Shown here: one piece after another, positions 7,577 through 15,783 of the stretch | Layout: every line of letters begins with the position of its first letter | Position numbering within the stretch: position 1 is the first letter of the stretch | Assembly: GCA_964579795.1 (NCBI GenBank) | Contig: CAZOHM010000001.1 | Coordinates: 1-64,000 of the forward strand | DNA: 64,000 nucleotides | Direction: 5' to 3' | Source: JAEYFP01 sp964579795 | GTDB lineage: Bacteria; Bacillota; Clostridia; Lachnospirales; Lachnospiraceae | The notes under the pieces: generated by a model | The model's database searches: none | The model's input: the letters and a program-made list of their open reading frames with translations, nothing else | Told to the model about the DNA's origin: nothing | Position numbers and translations under genes: made by a program

Positions 7577-8700
7577 AACTGCTGCTTGCGTTTGCATGCG
7601 GAGTATTGTTATATATATTGCAGAATTATCTTTACAGACGCTTTTGGGATACCGGACTGACTGTAACAGTTACTTTTAAAGATGAGGCTGTAAGAGAAGG
7701 CAATTCATCAGTTCTTGTAGAGACAATCAGAAATCAAAAGTGGTTGCCGTTGCCTGTATTACAGATTAAATTTGCAATTACGCGAACGTTTCTGTTCAAA
7801 AAGCAGAGTAATACTGCAGTTACAGATCAATATTACCGCAATGAATTTTTTTCGATTTTACCGTATCAGAAAATTACAAGAACCTATCCGTTTGTATGCA
7901 GCAGACGTGGGTGTTTTCGTATGACCGATATGGACATCATCTGTAAGAATTTTTTTATGACAGGGATGATGTTAAAGAACATGAGACATCCATCCATGAT
8001 TTATGTGCTGCCAAAAAGAATAGATCAATTGAATATTACAACAAAAGCACAACATTTGCTTGGTGAAATTGTAAAGAATGTGCATCAGAATGAAGATCCG
8101 TTTGAATTTGCAGGAATCAGAGAATATCAGCCATTTGACAGTATGCATAGCATCAACTGGAAAAGTACGGCACGTCTTGGGAAACTGCAGGTCAATACAT
8201 TTCGAACAACCTTTTCAAAAAAAGTTGTTCTGCTTTTAAATATTGAATGCAATGCAGTGTCACATGCAGAACGTATTAGAGAAGAGGCTGTCAGAATTAC
8301 AGCTACACTGGCTGATTTGTTTGCTCGGGAGAAAATTCCTGTTGCATACAATACGAATGGAAAGGATCTCGTTACAAAGGAAGCCTGCCGGATGGAAGCA
8401 GGTTCAGATATGATACATGTAAGAAATATTGAAGTCGCTCTTGCAAGACTGGATATGGAGCAGCGACCGGAGTCTTTTCTGGAGCTTCTGGAGGAATGTG
8501 TAAAGCCAGAACAGAGCCCGGTGGAATATATTGTTATTTCAAATTATCGAAAAAAGAATTTATGTGACAAGATAATTGCACTTAGAGACAAAGGTTATGC
8601 TGTATGTTTTGTTATTCCTGAATTGAAGTCTGTGGATGCTGACGCTGTTTGGCAGGATATTGACAAAGCTGTGAAATGGACGGTGAATGATGATTACTAA
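7573..8700 (+). CDS. DUF58 membrane-anchored protein
   Basis: The 375-residue protein starts with one membrane segment, followed by a beta-rich region. The DUF58 signature comes next (DPFEFAGIREYQPFD, then INWKSTARLG, about residues 177-205). Last is a VWA-like alpha/beta domain that seems to lack a complete MIDAS motif. DUF58 proteins are the standard partners of MoxR ATPases. The 4-base overlap upstream and 14-base overlap downstream show translational coupling within the operon. Confidence 0.88.
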   Translation: MKLLLAFACGVLLYILQNYLYRRFWDTGLTVTVTFKDEAVREGNSSVLVETIRNQKWLPLPVLQIKFAITRTFLFKKQSNTAVTDQYYRNEFFSILPYQKITRTYPFVCSRRGCFRMTDMDIICKNFFMTGMMLKNMRHPSMIYVLPKRIDQLNITTKAQHLLGEIVKNVHQNEDPFEFAGIREYQPFDSMHSINWKSTARLGKLQVNTFRTTFSKKVVLLLNIECNAVSHAERIREEAVRITATLADLFAREKIPVAYNTNGKDLVTKEACRMEAGSDMIHVRNIEVALARLDMEQRPESFLELLEECVKPEQSPVEYIVISNYRKKNLCDKIIALRDKGYAVCFVIPELKSVDADAVWQDIDKAVKWTVNDDY

Positions 8701-9916
8701 AAGATATGAATTGCTTTCAGATGTGCTGAACATGATTATGTTGTTCTTTCTTGCAGTAATAATTGAGTGGACAGGTGCCGTTGCAATGGAGCAGGCTTTT
8801 ACTTCAGAAATACCTGTTATAACAGGGATACTAATTATTCTGTTGTATCTGGCAAGGCGTTATGTGAAAAACTTATTTGTGTATATAATGATACATCTTG
8901 GGTTGATTATTGCATTGTTTTTTATTCCACTTACTGTAATGGCTGCAATCGAGTTGTTATCATTTATAATAATACTATCAGTAGCTGATTTCGTTTTTTG
9001 GACAGACCATACGCTGCAGGGATTTGTTCATTTTCATGTGGCATGGTGTGTTCTTTTCCTGTTTGCTTATGCATATGGAAGCTATAAGTCTGTGTTGGAA
9101 CTGACGTCTGCCTCTTACATAATGGGTATATTTTATTTTGGAATTTATTTCTTGAGACTGTATTTTGACAATGGAAAAAAGTTTTCTTTGGATAAACAGA
9201 TGAGTGAAGAAGTACCGCTTCAGCAGATGTATGCACAGAATCTGAAAATGATATTTCCAATTGTACTTATTTTTGTTTTAGGCATGTTTTTTCTACAGTC
9301 AAAAACGCTTTCGAATCTTTTGATGGGCGTGATTGGTTTTTTGATTGAGGCGGTTGTAAGGGTTGTAAACTGGATTACTTCGTTGCTTCCTCAGGCATAT
9401 TCGTCACCACAGGCAGCAGTAGAGCTTCCAGCGGATTTGTTTGTGCAGGCAGATCCTCCTGCAAGATGGCTTCAGATTCTATTACAGATTATAGAAATGA
9501 TTATCAGTATTGCGTTTATTACCGCTCTAGTCTTTTTTATGCTTAGAGGAATTATCCGGTTTATCAAGAAAAATGTACTTAGAGATATGGGCGATGACAA
9601 AACGCTTGATTATCTGGATATGAGAGAAAAGCGAGAATGGATTTCGCCAAGTGAAACAAAACAGCATAAGAAGAGATTTGAGAAAGTATCCAATGTGGAA
9701 AGAATACGCAGAATTTACAGGAAAAGAATACAAGATCTTACACGCCATGGCTATATAGTGAATCATGCAGATACACCAGTGGAGCGTGCACATGATGTAC
9801 TTATAAGTCAAAACACAGATATCAGTAATATGACAGCCATATATGAATCTGTGCGGTATGGCAGCAAGCCGAATGTTTCAGATGAAATGGTACGGCAAAT
9901 AAAGAAAGGACTTTAA
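8687..9916 (+). CDS. Membrane protein with DUF4129-like tail
   Basis: The 409 residues contain about six hydrophobic segments in the N-terminal 220, another near 270-295, and a soluble C-terminal region. That region holds TPVERAHDVL and YESVRYG, which resembles the DUF4129 tail of TgpA-type transglutaminases. The third gene of MoxR-DUF58 operons is usually such a membrane transglutaminase, but here no transglutaminase core (Cys-His-Asp) is visible between membrane part and tail. It may be a reduced scaffold form of that protein. It overlaps the DUF58 gene by 14 bases and its stop touches the next start. Confidence 0.8.
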   Translation: MMITKRYELLSDVLNMIMLFFLAVIIEWTGAVAMEQAFTSEIPVITGILIILLYLARRYVKNLFVYIMIHLGLIIALFFIPLTVMAAIELLSFIIILSVADFVFWTDHTLQGFVHFHVAWCVLFLFAYAYGSYKSVLELTSASYIMGIFYFGIYFLRLYFDNGKKFSLDKQMSEEVPLQQMYAQNLKMIFPIVLIFVLGMFFLQSKTLSNLLMGVIGFLIEAVVRVVNWITSLLPQAYSSPQAAVELPADLFVQADPPARWLQILLQIIEMIISIAFITALVFFMLRGIIRFIKKNVLRDMGDDKTLDYLDMREKREWISPSETKQHKKRFEKVSNVERIRRIYRKRIQDLTRHGYIVNHADTPVERAHDVLISQNTDISNMTAIYESVRYGSKPNVSDEMVRQIKKGL

Positions 9917-10558
9917 ATGATTACTGTTTACATAACAAATGTTTCTTTGCCATCAATTGCACAGCTGGAAGGACTGGTTTCGGAAAGAAGGATTGAACGA
10001 TCGGCATCATTTCGATTTGAACATGATAGGCGGAGAGGTCTTGGAGCAGAAGCATTACTGAATCATGTGCTGAAGGAACGATATCCTCAAATTCATACGC
10101 CGGTTGTTCTTACAGTGGATGAATTTCAAAAACCATTTTTGGATCAAAACAGTGGTGTGGCAAATGTGTGCTTTAATCTGTCTCATTCCGGAGATTATGC
10201 AATCTGCGCAATAGGAGAGCAGCCACTTGGCTGTGATATCGAGCTTAGAAGAGAAAATAATGAAGGTATTGCCAGACGATTTTTTACTAAAAATGAATGT
10301 GCCAATATTGCAGATATAGATTCGTTTTTTAAATACTGGACACTAAAGGAAAGCTATATGAAGGCTGTTGGAAAAGGTCTGAGTATGCCGATGAACTCTT
10401 TTGAAGTAATGATGGGTGAACCCATTTCCTATGAATGTGACACGGTTGAAACATCCTATAATGGGAAGCTGTTTGATTCTGTCGATGGGTATTTTGTTGC
10501 TGTGTGCGGTGAAAAATCAGAAGAAATAAAACCGGAGCTTGTATGGGTGGAGCTATAG
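9917..10558 (+). CDS. 4'-phosphopantetheinyl transferase (Sfp type)
   Basis: The 213-residue enzyme moves phosphopantetheine from CoA to a serine of a carrier protein. It shows the family motifs FNLSHSGDYA, the metal-binding GCDIE (near residue 111) and WTLKESYMKAVGKGL (near residues 142-156). The length suits the Sfp group, which accepts peptidyl or polyketide carriers, rather than the short AcpS. No carrier protein or synthase gene is in the window, so the target is unknown. The start directly abuts the stop of the membrane gene, placing it last in the moxR operon. Confidence 0.9.
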   Translation: MITVYITNVSLPSIAQLEGLVSERRIERSASFRFEHDRRRGLGAEALLNHVLKERYPQIHTPVVLTVDEFQKPFLDQNSGVANVCFNLSHSGDYAICAIGEQPLGCDIELRRENNEGIARRFFTKNECANIADIDSFFKYWTLKESYMKAVGKGLSMPMNSFEVMMGEPISYECDTVETSYNGKLFDSVDGYFVAVCGEKSEEIKPELVWVEL

Positions 10559-10559
10559 C

Positions 10560-10588
10560 TTGACAATCAAAATATTTTCATATAAAAT
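10560..10588 (+). promoter_or_regulatory. Promoter of tRNA-Pro
   Basis: Perfect TTGACA (10560-10565), 17-bp spacer, TAAAAT (10583-10588), starting one base after the stop codon of the transferase gene and 35 bp before the tRNA. Confidence 0.88.
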
Positions 10589-10623
10589 ACAACATGCTGA
10601 TATTAAAATAGTATGTTGCATTT

Positions 10624-10698
10624 CGGGGTGTGGCTCAGTTTGGCTAGAGCGCTATCTTAGGGAGGTAGAGGCCGCGTGTTCGAATCACGTCACTCCGA
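10624..10698 (+). tRNA. tRNA-Pro(AGG)
   Basis: A complete cloverleaf: acceptor CGGGGTG/CACTCCG with one G-U pair, D stem GCTC/GAGC, anticodon stem CTATC/GGTAG, T stem GCGTG/CACGT and loop TTCGAAT. The anticodon loop TTAGGGA gives anticodon AGG (proline, codon CCU). The 3' CCA is not encoded. A at the wobble position is unusual in bacteria and would normally be turned into inosine. Confidence 0.93.
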
Positions 10699-10702
10699 TT
10701 TT

Positions 10703-10730
10703 AAAGTGCTTGTAAATAGGCACTTTTTTA
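10703..10730 (+). terminator. Terminator of tRNA-Pro
   Basis: Stem AAAGTGC/GCACTTT (10703-10709 with 10720-10726) followed by a T-run. Confidence 0.85.
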
Positions 10731-10741
10731 TTTTCGCCTTC

Positions 10742-10900
10742 TCATCCAGCTAATCCAGAAAAATAATCGTCTATTGTATTATCAACCGCTATTCTGTCAG
10801 AAGAGAACGTCTGCATATATACATCTTTCATTACCCTGTAAGTATTCATAGATGATTCTACCTGATTGTAAAACGTTGATATCATTATAGCCGAAATCAT
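10742..10900 (-). CDS. Possible small ORF or gene remnant
   Basis: On the minus strand 52 codons are open from ATG at 10900 to TGA at 10742, ending in DDYFSGLAG. Only a weak site (AAGGGAG, some 25 bases upstream) precedes the ATG; an in-frame GTG two codons earlier is nearer to it. The product is mostly polar and I recognise no family. It may be the tail of a lost gene. It is the only coding-like content in the 280-base gap between tRNA-Pro and the acetyltransferase. Confidence 0.25.
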   Translation of the reverse strand: MISAIMISTFYNQVESSMNTYRVMKDVYMQTFSSDRIAVDNTIDDYFSGLAG

Positions 10901-10978
10901 CTGCACATTTGAAAACTTGATGCTCCCTTATATATGATATATAATAAAAATCAAAAAGACATTTTGAGAGGATAAATT

Positions 10979-11566
10979 ATGAATTTAGCAACCGAAAGAC
11001 TATTACTTCGTCCATGGAAAGAGACAGACGCAGAAAGTCTATATCTATATGCCAAGAATCCGGATGTAGGACCGATTGCAGGATGGCCAGCACATAGAAG
11101 TATCGAGGAAAGCAAGGAAATTATAAAGAATGTTTTCTACGGAAAGGAATGCTACGCAATCTGCTTCAAAACAGATAAAACAGCAATAGGTTGTATAGAA
11201 CTAAAGCTGAAGGGTAATACAGATTTGACAGAGAAGGATGATGAGTGCGAACTTGGCTATTGGATTGGCAAGGAGTTTTGGGGCCAGGGTCTGATGCCGG
11301 AAGCTGCACGTGAACTGCTCCGGCGTGCGTTTGATAATCTAAATATGAGCACAGTCTGGTGCGGATATTACGATGGCAATACCAAATCTAAGCGTGTACA
11401 GGAAAAGGTGGGCTTTCTCTATCATCATACATGTAATGATGCACCGGTTCCACTTTTAGGAGAAACAAGAACTGTCCATACCAATTATTTAACAAGAGAA
11501 CATTACCGAGAGATGACAGCAACAGAAGAGAAGACTCTACCGCCATGGGCTGATGAACTTAGCTAG
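10979..11566 (+). CDS. GNAT acetyltransferase (RimJ/RimL type)
   Basis: The 195-residue enzyme has the RimJ/RimL-like layout: TERLLLRPWKETDAE at the N terminus, ELGYWIGKEFWGQG (about 89-102) as the acetyl-CoA-binding strand and loop, and SKRVQEKVGF near residue 140. These transfer acetyl groups from acetyl-CoA to protein N termini or small amines; the substrate cannot be read here. GAGAGGA lies before the start. After its TAG stop the same frame remains open for 51 more codons (see the next entry). Confidence 0.88.
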   Translation: MNLATERLLLRPWKETDAESLYLYAKNPDVGPIAGWPAHRSIEESKEIIKNVFYGKECYAICFKTDKTAIGCIELKLKGNTDLTEKDDECELGYWIGKEFWGQGLMPEAARELLRRAFDNLNMSTVWCGYYDGNTKSKRVQEKVGFLYHHTCNDAPVPLLGETRTVHTNYLTREHYREMTATEEKTLPPWADELS

Positions 11567-11722
11567 GGTGAATTTATCAGTTATTTGCCGACATACGGAG
11601 TGAGGAAATATTTTAGTCTGTATGAAATGGGGCAGTACTGCCTGGTTAATATGATGCAGGCCAACCTGATTCTGGATGACAAAACAGCTCTTGAGGAAAG
11701 ACTTTCGGAAGGAGTAACCTGA
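11567..11722 (+). pseudogene. In-frame coding remnant after the acetyltransferase
   Basis: From the base after the TAG stop the same frame runs 51 codons to TGA (11720-11722). It reads as plausible protein (KYFSLYEMGQYCLVNMMQ, then DDKTALEERLSEG) but has no start or ribosome binding site of its own. It may be the 3' end of a gene whose front was deleted, or the product of stop-codon readthrough. I do not recognise the family. Confidence 0.35.
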
Positions 11723-11785
11723 TGGATTCGGCAGATTTGTGAGGTGTAAATCATGACTGATGAAAAATAATACATTTATAAACAG

Positions 11786-11815
11786 ACAGCCCTCCTGCAA
11801 ATGCAGGAGGGCTGT
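11786..11815. terminator. Bidirectional hairpin between convergent genes
   Basis: A perfect 14-bp GC-rich inverted repeat, ACAGCCCTCCTGCA/TGCAGGAGGGCTGT, lies between the acetyltransferase (plus) and the bactofilin-like gene (minus). T-runs are short on both sides. Confidence 0.7.
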
Positions 11816-11830
11816 GTTATGTGAAAGCTA

Positions 11831-13054
11831 TTACTGTGCATCATCAGAAACTGTTGCTTTAGTTTCTTCAGAAGCTGTAACTGCTGCAGCTATGGGATGC
11901 TTTTTAACATTGGATGACTTGATTTGAGAAAAGCAAATCTGAATCATATATCCCAATGTGTAAATGATACTTGCAAGACCAATCAGGAAACCGATAACAG
12001 GAATAATCTTTAAGAAAACAAGTATTGCTGCACCAAGGATGGATGCGAGCCATGGATGAAATGTTTTGAAAACAAGACGTCCAAGTGAAGCTCCTGTAAA
12101 TGTTACTGCAAAGAAGAATATCGGAAGAAGCAGTAATGCGAGTAAACCAGCAAGTGGAAGTCCGATGTAAGTGATACAGATTAATATTAAGGCAAGTGGG
12201 AGTGCAAGTAATGCGATTGCACCGGAGCCTAACATAACAGCAGGTTTACTTTTAACCATTTCTACTGCGCCGGTAAGTGCTTTACCAAATATCAAACAGA
12301 AGATAAATGCAACTAATGCGAGTGCTGGTACCCAATAAACTCTGGAAAGAAGCTTATGTGCAATTTTAGCGCCTGTAGTAACGACAGCTACTGCTTCGGC
12401 TTCATTAACTGTTTCTACAAAATCGAGATTTCCGATGGATGAATTATTATCAACATCAGGTTCGTTTGCACTTTCTACACGTAAGTTACCTTTGATTACT
12501 GCACTGTCAGCTATTTTAACTTTATCAGCGCAAATCAAAGCATCGCCTGTGATAGTGCCGCTTACTGTGACAGAAGAAGCATATGCTTTCAAATCACCGC
12601 ACTCACCGTCAAAGGTGATTACATTGGCACAAAAAATTGCAGCATCACTGGATGAATCTGAATCAACTGTAATAGCGTTTGCAGCCGCTGTAATGTTGTT
12701 ATGAACATTTGTGTTAGATACTGTGATGGAATAACCGGCTGCACGTAAGCTTCCATCAATACTTGAATCCTTGATTGTAAGAGTATTTCCTGCAATCAAG
12801 GCATCCTGAGAAACTTGTGACTGACTGACTTTGCAATCACTTCCTACCATGAATAAATCTTTCTTGATTTCTGTTGCATCGAGATCATTTGAATCACCTG
12901 CAAGATATACATTTCCAACACTGTCGACATGCTCTGTTTCTTCAGCTAGAGATAACTGTATCTCATCAGCATGGACAATAGTCTGAGGTATTACTAATAC
13001 TGTAGCGGCTGCAAGCAATGCAGTCATGAATAATTTCATTTTTTTCATTTTCAT
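11831..13054 (-). CDS. Secreted bactofilin-like, multi-TM protein
   Basis: The 407 residues begin with a signal peptide (basic start, hydrophobic core to about residue 26, likely cut after VHA). Then come about 190 residues of short repeated beta-strands rich in S, D, N and V (patterns such as SQDALIAGN, DALICADKVKI), which resemble a bactofilin (polymer-forming) beta-solenoid. Four or five hydrophobic segments follow (about 215-385) and a polar tail. Classic bactofilins are cytoplasmic and lack a signal peptide; here the solenoid would face outside. AAGGGGA precedes the start at 13054. Confidence 0.8.
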   Translation of the reverse strand: MKMKKMKLFMTALLAAATVLVIPQTIVHADEIQLSLAEETEHVDSVGNVYLAGDSNDLDATEIKKDLFMVGSDCKVSQSQVSQDALIAGNTLTIKDSSIDGSLRAAGYSITVSNTNVHNNITAAANAITVDSDSSSDAAIFCANVITFDGECGDLKAYASSVTVSGTITGDALICADKVKIADSAVIKGNLRVESANEPDVDNNSSIGNLDFVETVNEAEAVAVVTTGAKIAHKLLSRVYWVPALALVAFIFCLIFGKALTGAVEMVKSKPAVMLGSGAIALLALPLALILICITYIGLPLAGLLALLLLPIFFFAVTFTGASLGRLVFKTFHPWLASILGAAILVFLKIIPVIGFLIGLASIIYTLGYMIQICFSQIKSSNVKKHPIAAAVTASEETKATVSDDAQ

Positions 13055-13096
13055 AATTAAATCCCCTTCACACAATAGTTTTTGTTTATAATATGG

Positions 13097-13125
13097 AGTA
13101 TAGCAGAATCAATACTCAATGTAAA
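13097..13125 (-). promoter_or_regulatory. Promoter of the bactofilin-like gene
   Basis: On the minus strand TTTACA (13125-13120), 17-bp spacer and TATACT (13102-13097), with TGC before the -10. Confidence 0.75.
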
Positions 13126-13200
13126 AGCACGGATGTCATGAATCCACATTACAAAAGTAACATTGTATATTGCATGTTATTGTACATGCGGATTTTTTTG

Positions 13201-13229
13201 TTTACGAATACAGATTATTTCGTTACAAT
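13201..13229 (+). promoter_or_regulatory. Likely promoter of the acyltransferase gene
   Basis: TTTACG (13201-13206), 17-bp spacer, TACAAT (13224-13229), 30 bp before the chosen start. A small palindrome, GCATGT/ACATGC, lies just upstream (13172-13189). Confidence 0.55.
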
Positions 13230-13259
13230 AGATTAAGGAAGGTGAGGGAAACAGTAACT

Positions 13260-14369
13260 ATGGATAATCAAATGTCAGATATCATGCAGATAAAGAATAT
13301 GCAGTCTGAGGGAAAGACTGAAGAAAAAAAAACCAAATCAAGACAGGAAGGACTTGATGTCGTAAGGACGATAGCAGCTGTATTTGTAGTGGCTGTCCAC
13401 TTTTATTTGAATTGCGGATACTATTCTGCACCGCTGAATAGTCCAATCCTGTTTATTATGACAGTATCCAGATGGCTGTTTTTGATTTGTGTTCCGTTGT
13501 TTATGATGCTGACAGGTTATTTTAAATCAGAAAAGACGCTTTGCCGTGCGCATTATAGAAGCCTGATACCAATTATGATTTCCTATGTTTTGATTTCAAT
13601 TATAAAAGTGTTTGCCAGTAATTTTGTTTATGGTAAGGTATATACATTTGAGTTCGCATTGAAAAATATTGCAAATTATCAAATGGCCTGGTATGTAGGG
13701 ATGTATTTATCATTGATGGCCTTAGTTCCTTTTTTAAATAGATTATGGAAGTCACTTGTGTCAAAAAAAGAAAAACACATTTTAATTGGTTCACTTTTAT
13801 TTGTTGCAACGCTGTATCCGGTTTTTTTGTATATAGTACCATCATACTGGCAGATGCTTTATCCGCTTGTGTATTATTTCCTTGGTGTGTATATTCATGA
13901 GTATCAGCCAAAGGTCAAAAAAATATGGCTGGTTCTTGTTACACTTGTCATTGTATTTGGCGAGGCCACTGTTTCTTATCTGTTCGCAGATGGTAAGAGC
14001 TTTATTTGGAATGTGCTTGGTCCTGTGGACAGTGGTTATTCCACAATTACAGTTGTAATAAGTACAGTAGCAGTATTTTTACTGTTTTATGATATTAAAA
14101 TAAAGGTGTCATGGATTAAAACTTTTTTTCGAAAAATATCAGAGGTTTCTTTTGAAATATATTTATTTACTGGAATATATGATGCCATTGTCTTCTATTA
14201 TTTAAAGAGAATTGTCTGGGAGGTTGAGGACTTTTTCTGGTGGTTTTTTATAACCGTTCCGGTCAGCTTTGTTCTTGCATGGATTTCTTCGCTTCTGTTT
14301 AAATGGATTATTAAATTTATAGAAGAGAAGCTGATTATTCCGTTGGCAATTAAGATAAAGAAAAACTGA
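13260..14369 (+). CDS. Membrane acyltransferase (acyltransferase 3 family)
   Basis: The 369-residue protein has about ten membrane helices. The family signature near the first of them (GLDVVRTIAAVFVVAVH, about residues 30-46) supplies the conserved Arg and catalytic His. Members move acetyl or other acyl groups across the membrane onto sugars, peptidoglycan or polysaccharides. The start at 13260 is the first ATG after AAGGAAGGTGAGG; the longer reading from 13170 overlaps the promoter. The polar first 25 residues lie before the first helix. The GNAT gene follows at 40 bases, so the two may share a transcript. Confidence 0.85.
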   Translation: MDNQMSDIMQIKNMQSEGKTEEKKTKSRQEGLDVVRTIAAVFVVAVHFYLNCGYYSAPLNSPILFIMTVSRWLFLICVPLFMMLTGYFKSEKTLCRAHYRSLIPIMISYVLISIIKVFASNFVYGKVYTFEFALKNIANYQMAWYVGMYLSLMALVPFLNRLWKSLVSKKEKHILIGSLLFVATLYPVFLYIVPSYWQMLYPLVYYFLGVYIHEYQPKVKKIWLVLVTLVIVFGEATVSYLFADGKSFIWNVLGPVDSGYSTITVVISTVAVFLLFYDIKIKVSWIKTFFRKISEVSFEIYLFTGIYDAIVFYYLKRIVWEVEDFFWWFFITVPVSFVLAWISSLLFKWIIKFIEEKLIIPLAIKIKKN

Positions 14370-14409
14370 TTCATTGAAGACATGGAAATACAGTAAAGGG
14401 ATTAAAGTA

Positions 14410-14904
14410 ATGAGTGATTTGAAAGAAGAAAAAGTAAAGAGTTCTAAGTGGGCAGAGCGTATTATCTGCCTTAGAAACAGAAAAGATTTGTTTGAAAGCG
14501 CGTCTGAATGGTTTTCTTCGAAATGGGGAGTGCCAATACAGGCGTATTATGACAGCATGCAGGATAGTATAACAGCATCAGCTGGTGTACCGCAGTGGTA
14601 TGTTCTGTTGAATGACGAGAATGAGCTGATTGCAGGCATGGGTGTGATTGAGAATGATTTTCATAAAAGACCGAATTTGACGCCAAATATCTGCGCTCTT
14701 TTTGTTGAAGAACCATACAGACATCAGGGAATCGCAAAGCTTTTGTTGGATTATGCCTGCGAGGAACTGGCTCAAAATGGAAAAAACACAGCTTATTTAG
14801 TCACAGAACATACCAGGTTCTATGAAAGGTGTGGCTGGTCGTTTTATGATATGATCGAGGAGAATAATGGACATCTCACTCGGATGTATCGGCATAGTAT
14901 GTAG
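14410..14904 (+). CDS. GNAT family N-acetyltransferase
   Basis: The 164-residue protein has the GNAT core: motif A as CALFVEEPYRHQGIAKLLL (residues 96-114), with the acetyl-CoA loop RHQGIA, and a late strand near TRFYERCGWSF. Start 14410 follows AAAGGGA; 14374 is open but lacks a site. The substrate cannot be deduced. It sits behind the membrane acyltransferase, and the palindrome after its stop may serve both as terminator and as operator of the next gene. Confidence 0.85.
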   Translation: MSDLKEEKVKSSKWAERIICLRNRKDLFESASEWFSSKWGVPIQAYYDSMQDSITASAGVPQWYVLLNDENELIAGMGVIENDFHKRPNLTPNICALFVEEPYRHQGIAKLLLDYACEELAQNGKNTAYLVTEHTRFYERCGWSFYDMIEENNGHLTRMYRHSM

Positions 14905-14951
14905 AAGTGTACATAAAAGCAGTAAGGAACTATAGCAAATATTATTAGAAT

Positions 14952-15019
14952 TAATACGCCCTGTTGACTAATGAGTCAAATGGGCGTATTATTTATCCAA
15001 ACGTTGACTGAATAGTCAA
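14952..15019 (+). promoter_or_regulatory. Twin TetR operators around a promoter
   Basis: Two perfect palindromes of one form, TTGACT-N4-AGTCAA, lie at 14964-14979 and 15004-15019, centres 40 bp apart. The first TTGACT is also a -35 box: 17 bp further lies TATTAT (14987-14992). The first palindrome sits inside longer arms, TAATACGCCC (14952-14961) and GGGCGTATTA (14982-14991). Binding of the TetR protein encoded next would cover the -35 and the transcript start, so autorepression is the simple reading. Confidence 0.8.
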
Positions 15020-15072
15020 TGCGGATAATACTATCAGCTTCAACTGGTTACATAGTTATGAGAGGTTATTCT

Positions 15073-15783
15073 ATGACAAAGGAAAGTAGTTTTAACGAAG
15101 AAGTATTGTTAAATATCAAAAACAGGATGGTGCAAGAAAAGTATGAACTCTTTATGCAAACCGGTTGGGAGGAGTTTGCAAAACATTCATACACAGAAGC
15201 AAGCACAGATCGCATTACTGAAAAGTGTAGAATCTCAAAAGGATTACTGTTCCATTATTTTGGTTCAAAAGACAGGTTTTATCTATGCTGCTTAAATGAA
15301 GCAATGCGTTGTCTGATTCAAAATACGAAAGTCAAGTCGGATAGAGAGATATCAGACAGTAAAGAGACTGTTGAAGAAAAGGAAGATTTCTACGAAATAA
15401 TTTTTTCAAATATGCATCGAAAGATTTTACTATGTAAAGATTATTCGATGCAGATGCGGATGGTAAATATGGCGTCAAAGGAACAGGCGACTGCTGTGAC
15501 TGCTGCAAAGAATGCTGTCATTCAGCACTATACGGTGTTTGTGAAACAACAATCGGAACAGACTTTGCAAAGAGCATTAAAGAAAATGAAGCTGAAGGAT
15601 TCAAAGAATCCTTATGTAATGAATGGACTTAATCTTTATGTAACCGCAATTATTAATCAATATTTGCTGCAATACCAGAATGATCCAGAAGCATTTATTG
15701 AGAAGGAATTTGAAATCAGACAAGAGATACAAAATTATATCGACCTTATGCTGGATGGTATAAAAGTGGAGGAACAAATATGA
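15073..15783 (+). CDS. TetR-family transcriptional regulator
   Basis: The 236-residue repressor-type protein has a TetR DNA-binding helix-turn-helix near residues 35-72 (STDRITEKCRISKGLLFHYF, then GSKDRFY) and a longer ligand-binding C-terminal part. Start 15073 follows GAGAGG; the upstream extension from 15019 would overlap the second operator. It overlaps the PaaK-like gene by 4 bases (ATGA), so regulator and enzyme are co-expressed, very likely under the twin palindromes just upstream. The ligand is probably related to the ligase substrate, but this is inference. Confidence 0.88.
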   Translation: MTKESSFNEEVLLNIKNRMVQEKYELFMQTGWEEFAKHSYTEASTDRITEKCRISKGLLFHYFGSKDRFYLCCLNEAMRCLIQNTKVKSDREISDSKETVEEKEDFYEIIFSNMHRKILLCKDYSMQMRMVNMASKEQATAVTAAKNAVIQHYTVFVKQQSEQTLQRALKKMKLKDSKNPYVMNGLNLYVTAIINQYLLQYQNDPEAFIEKEFEIRQEIQNYIDLMLDGIKVEEQI

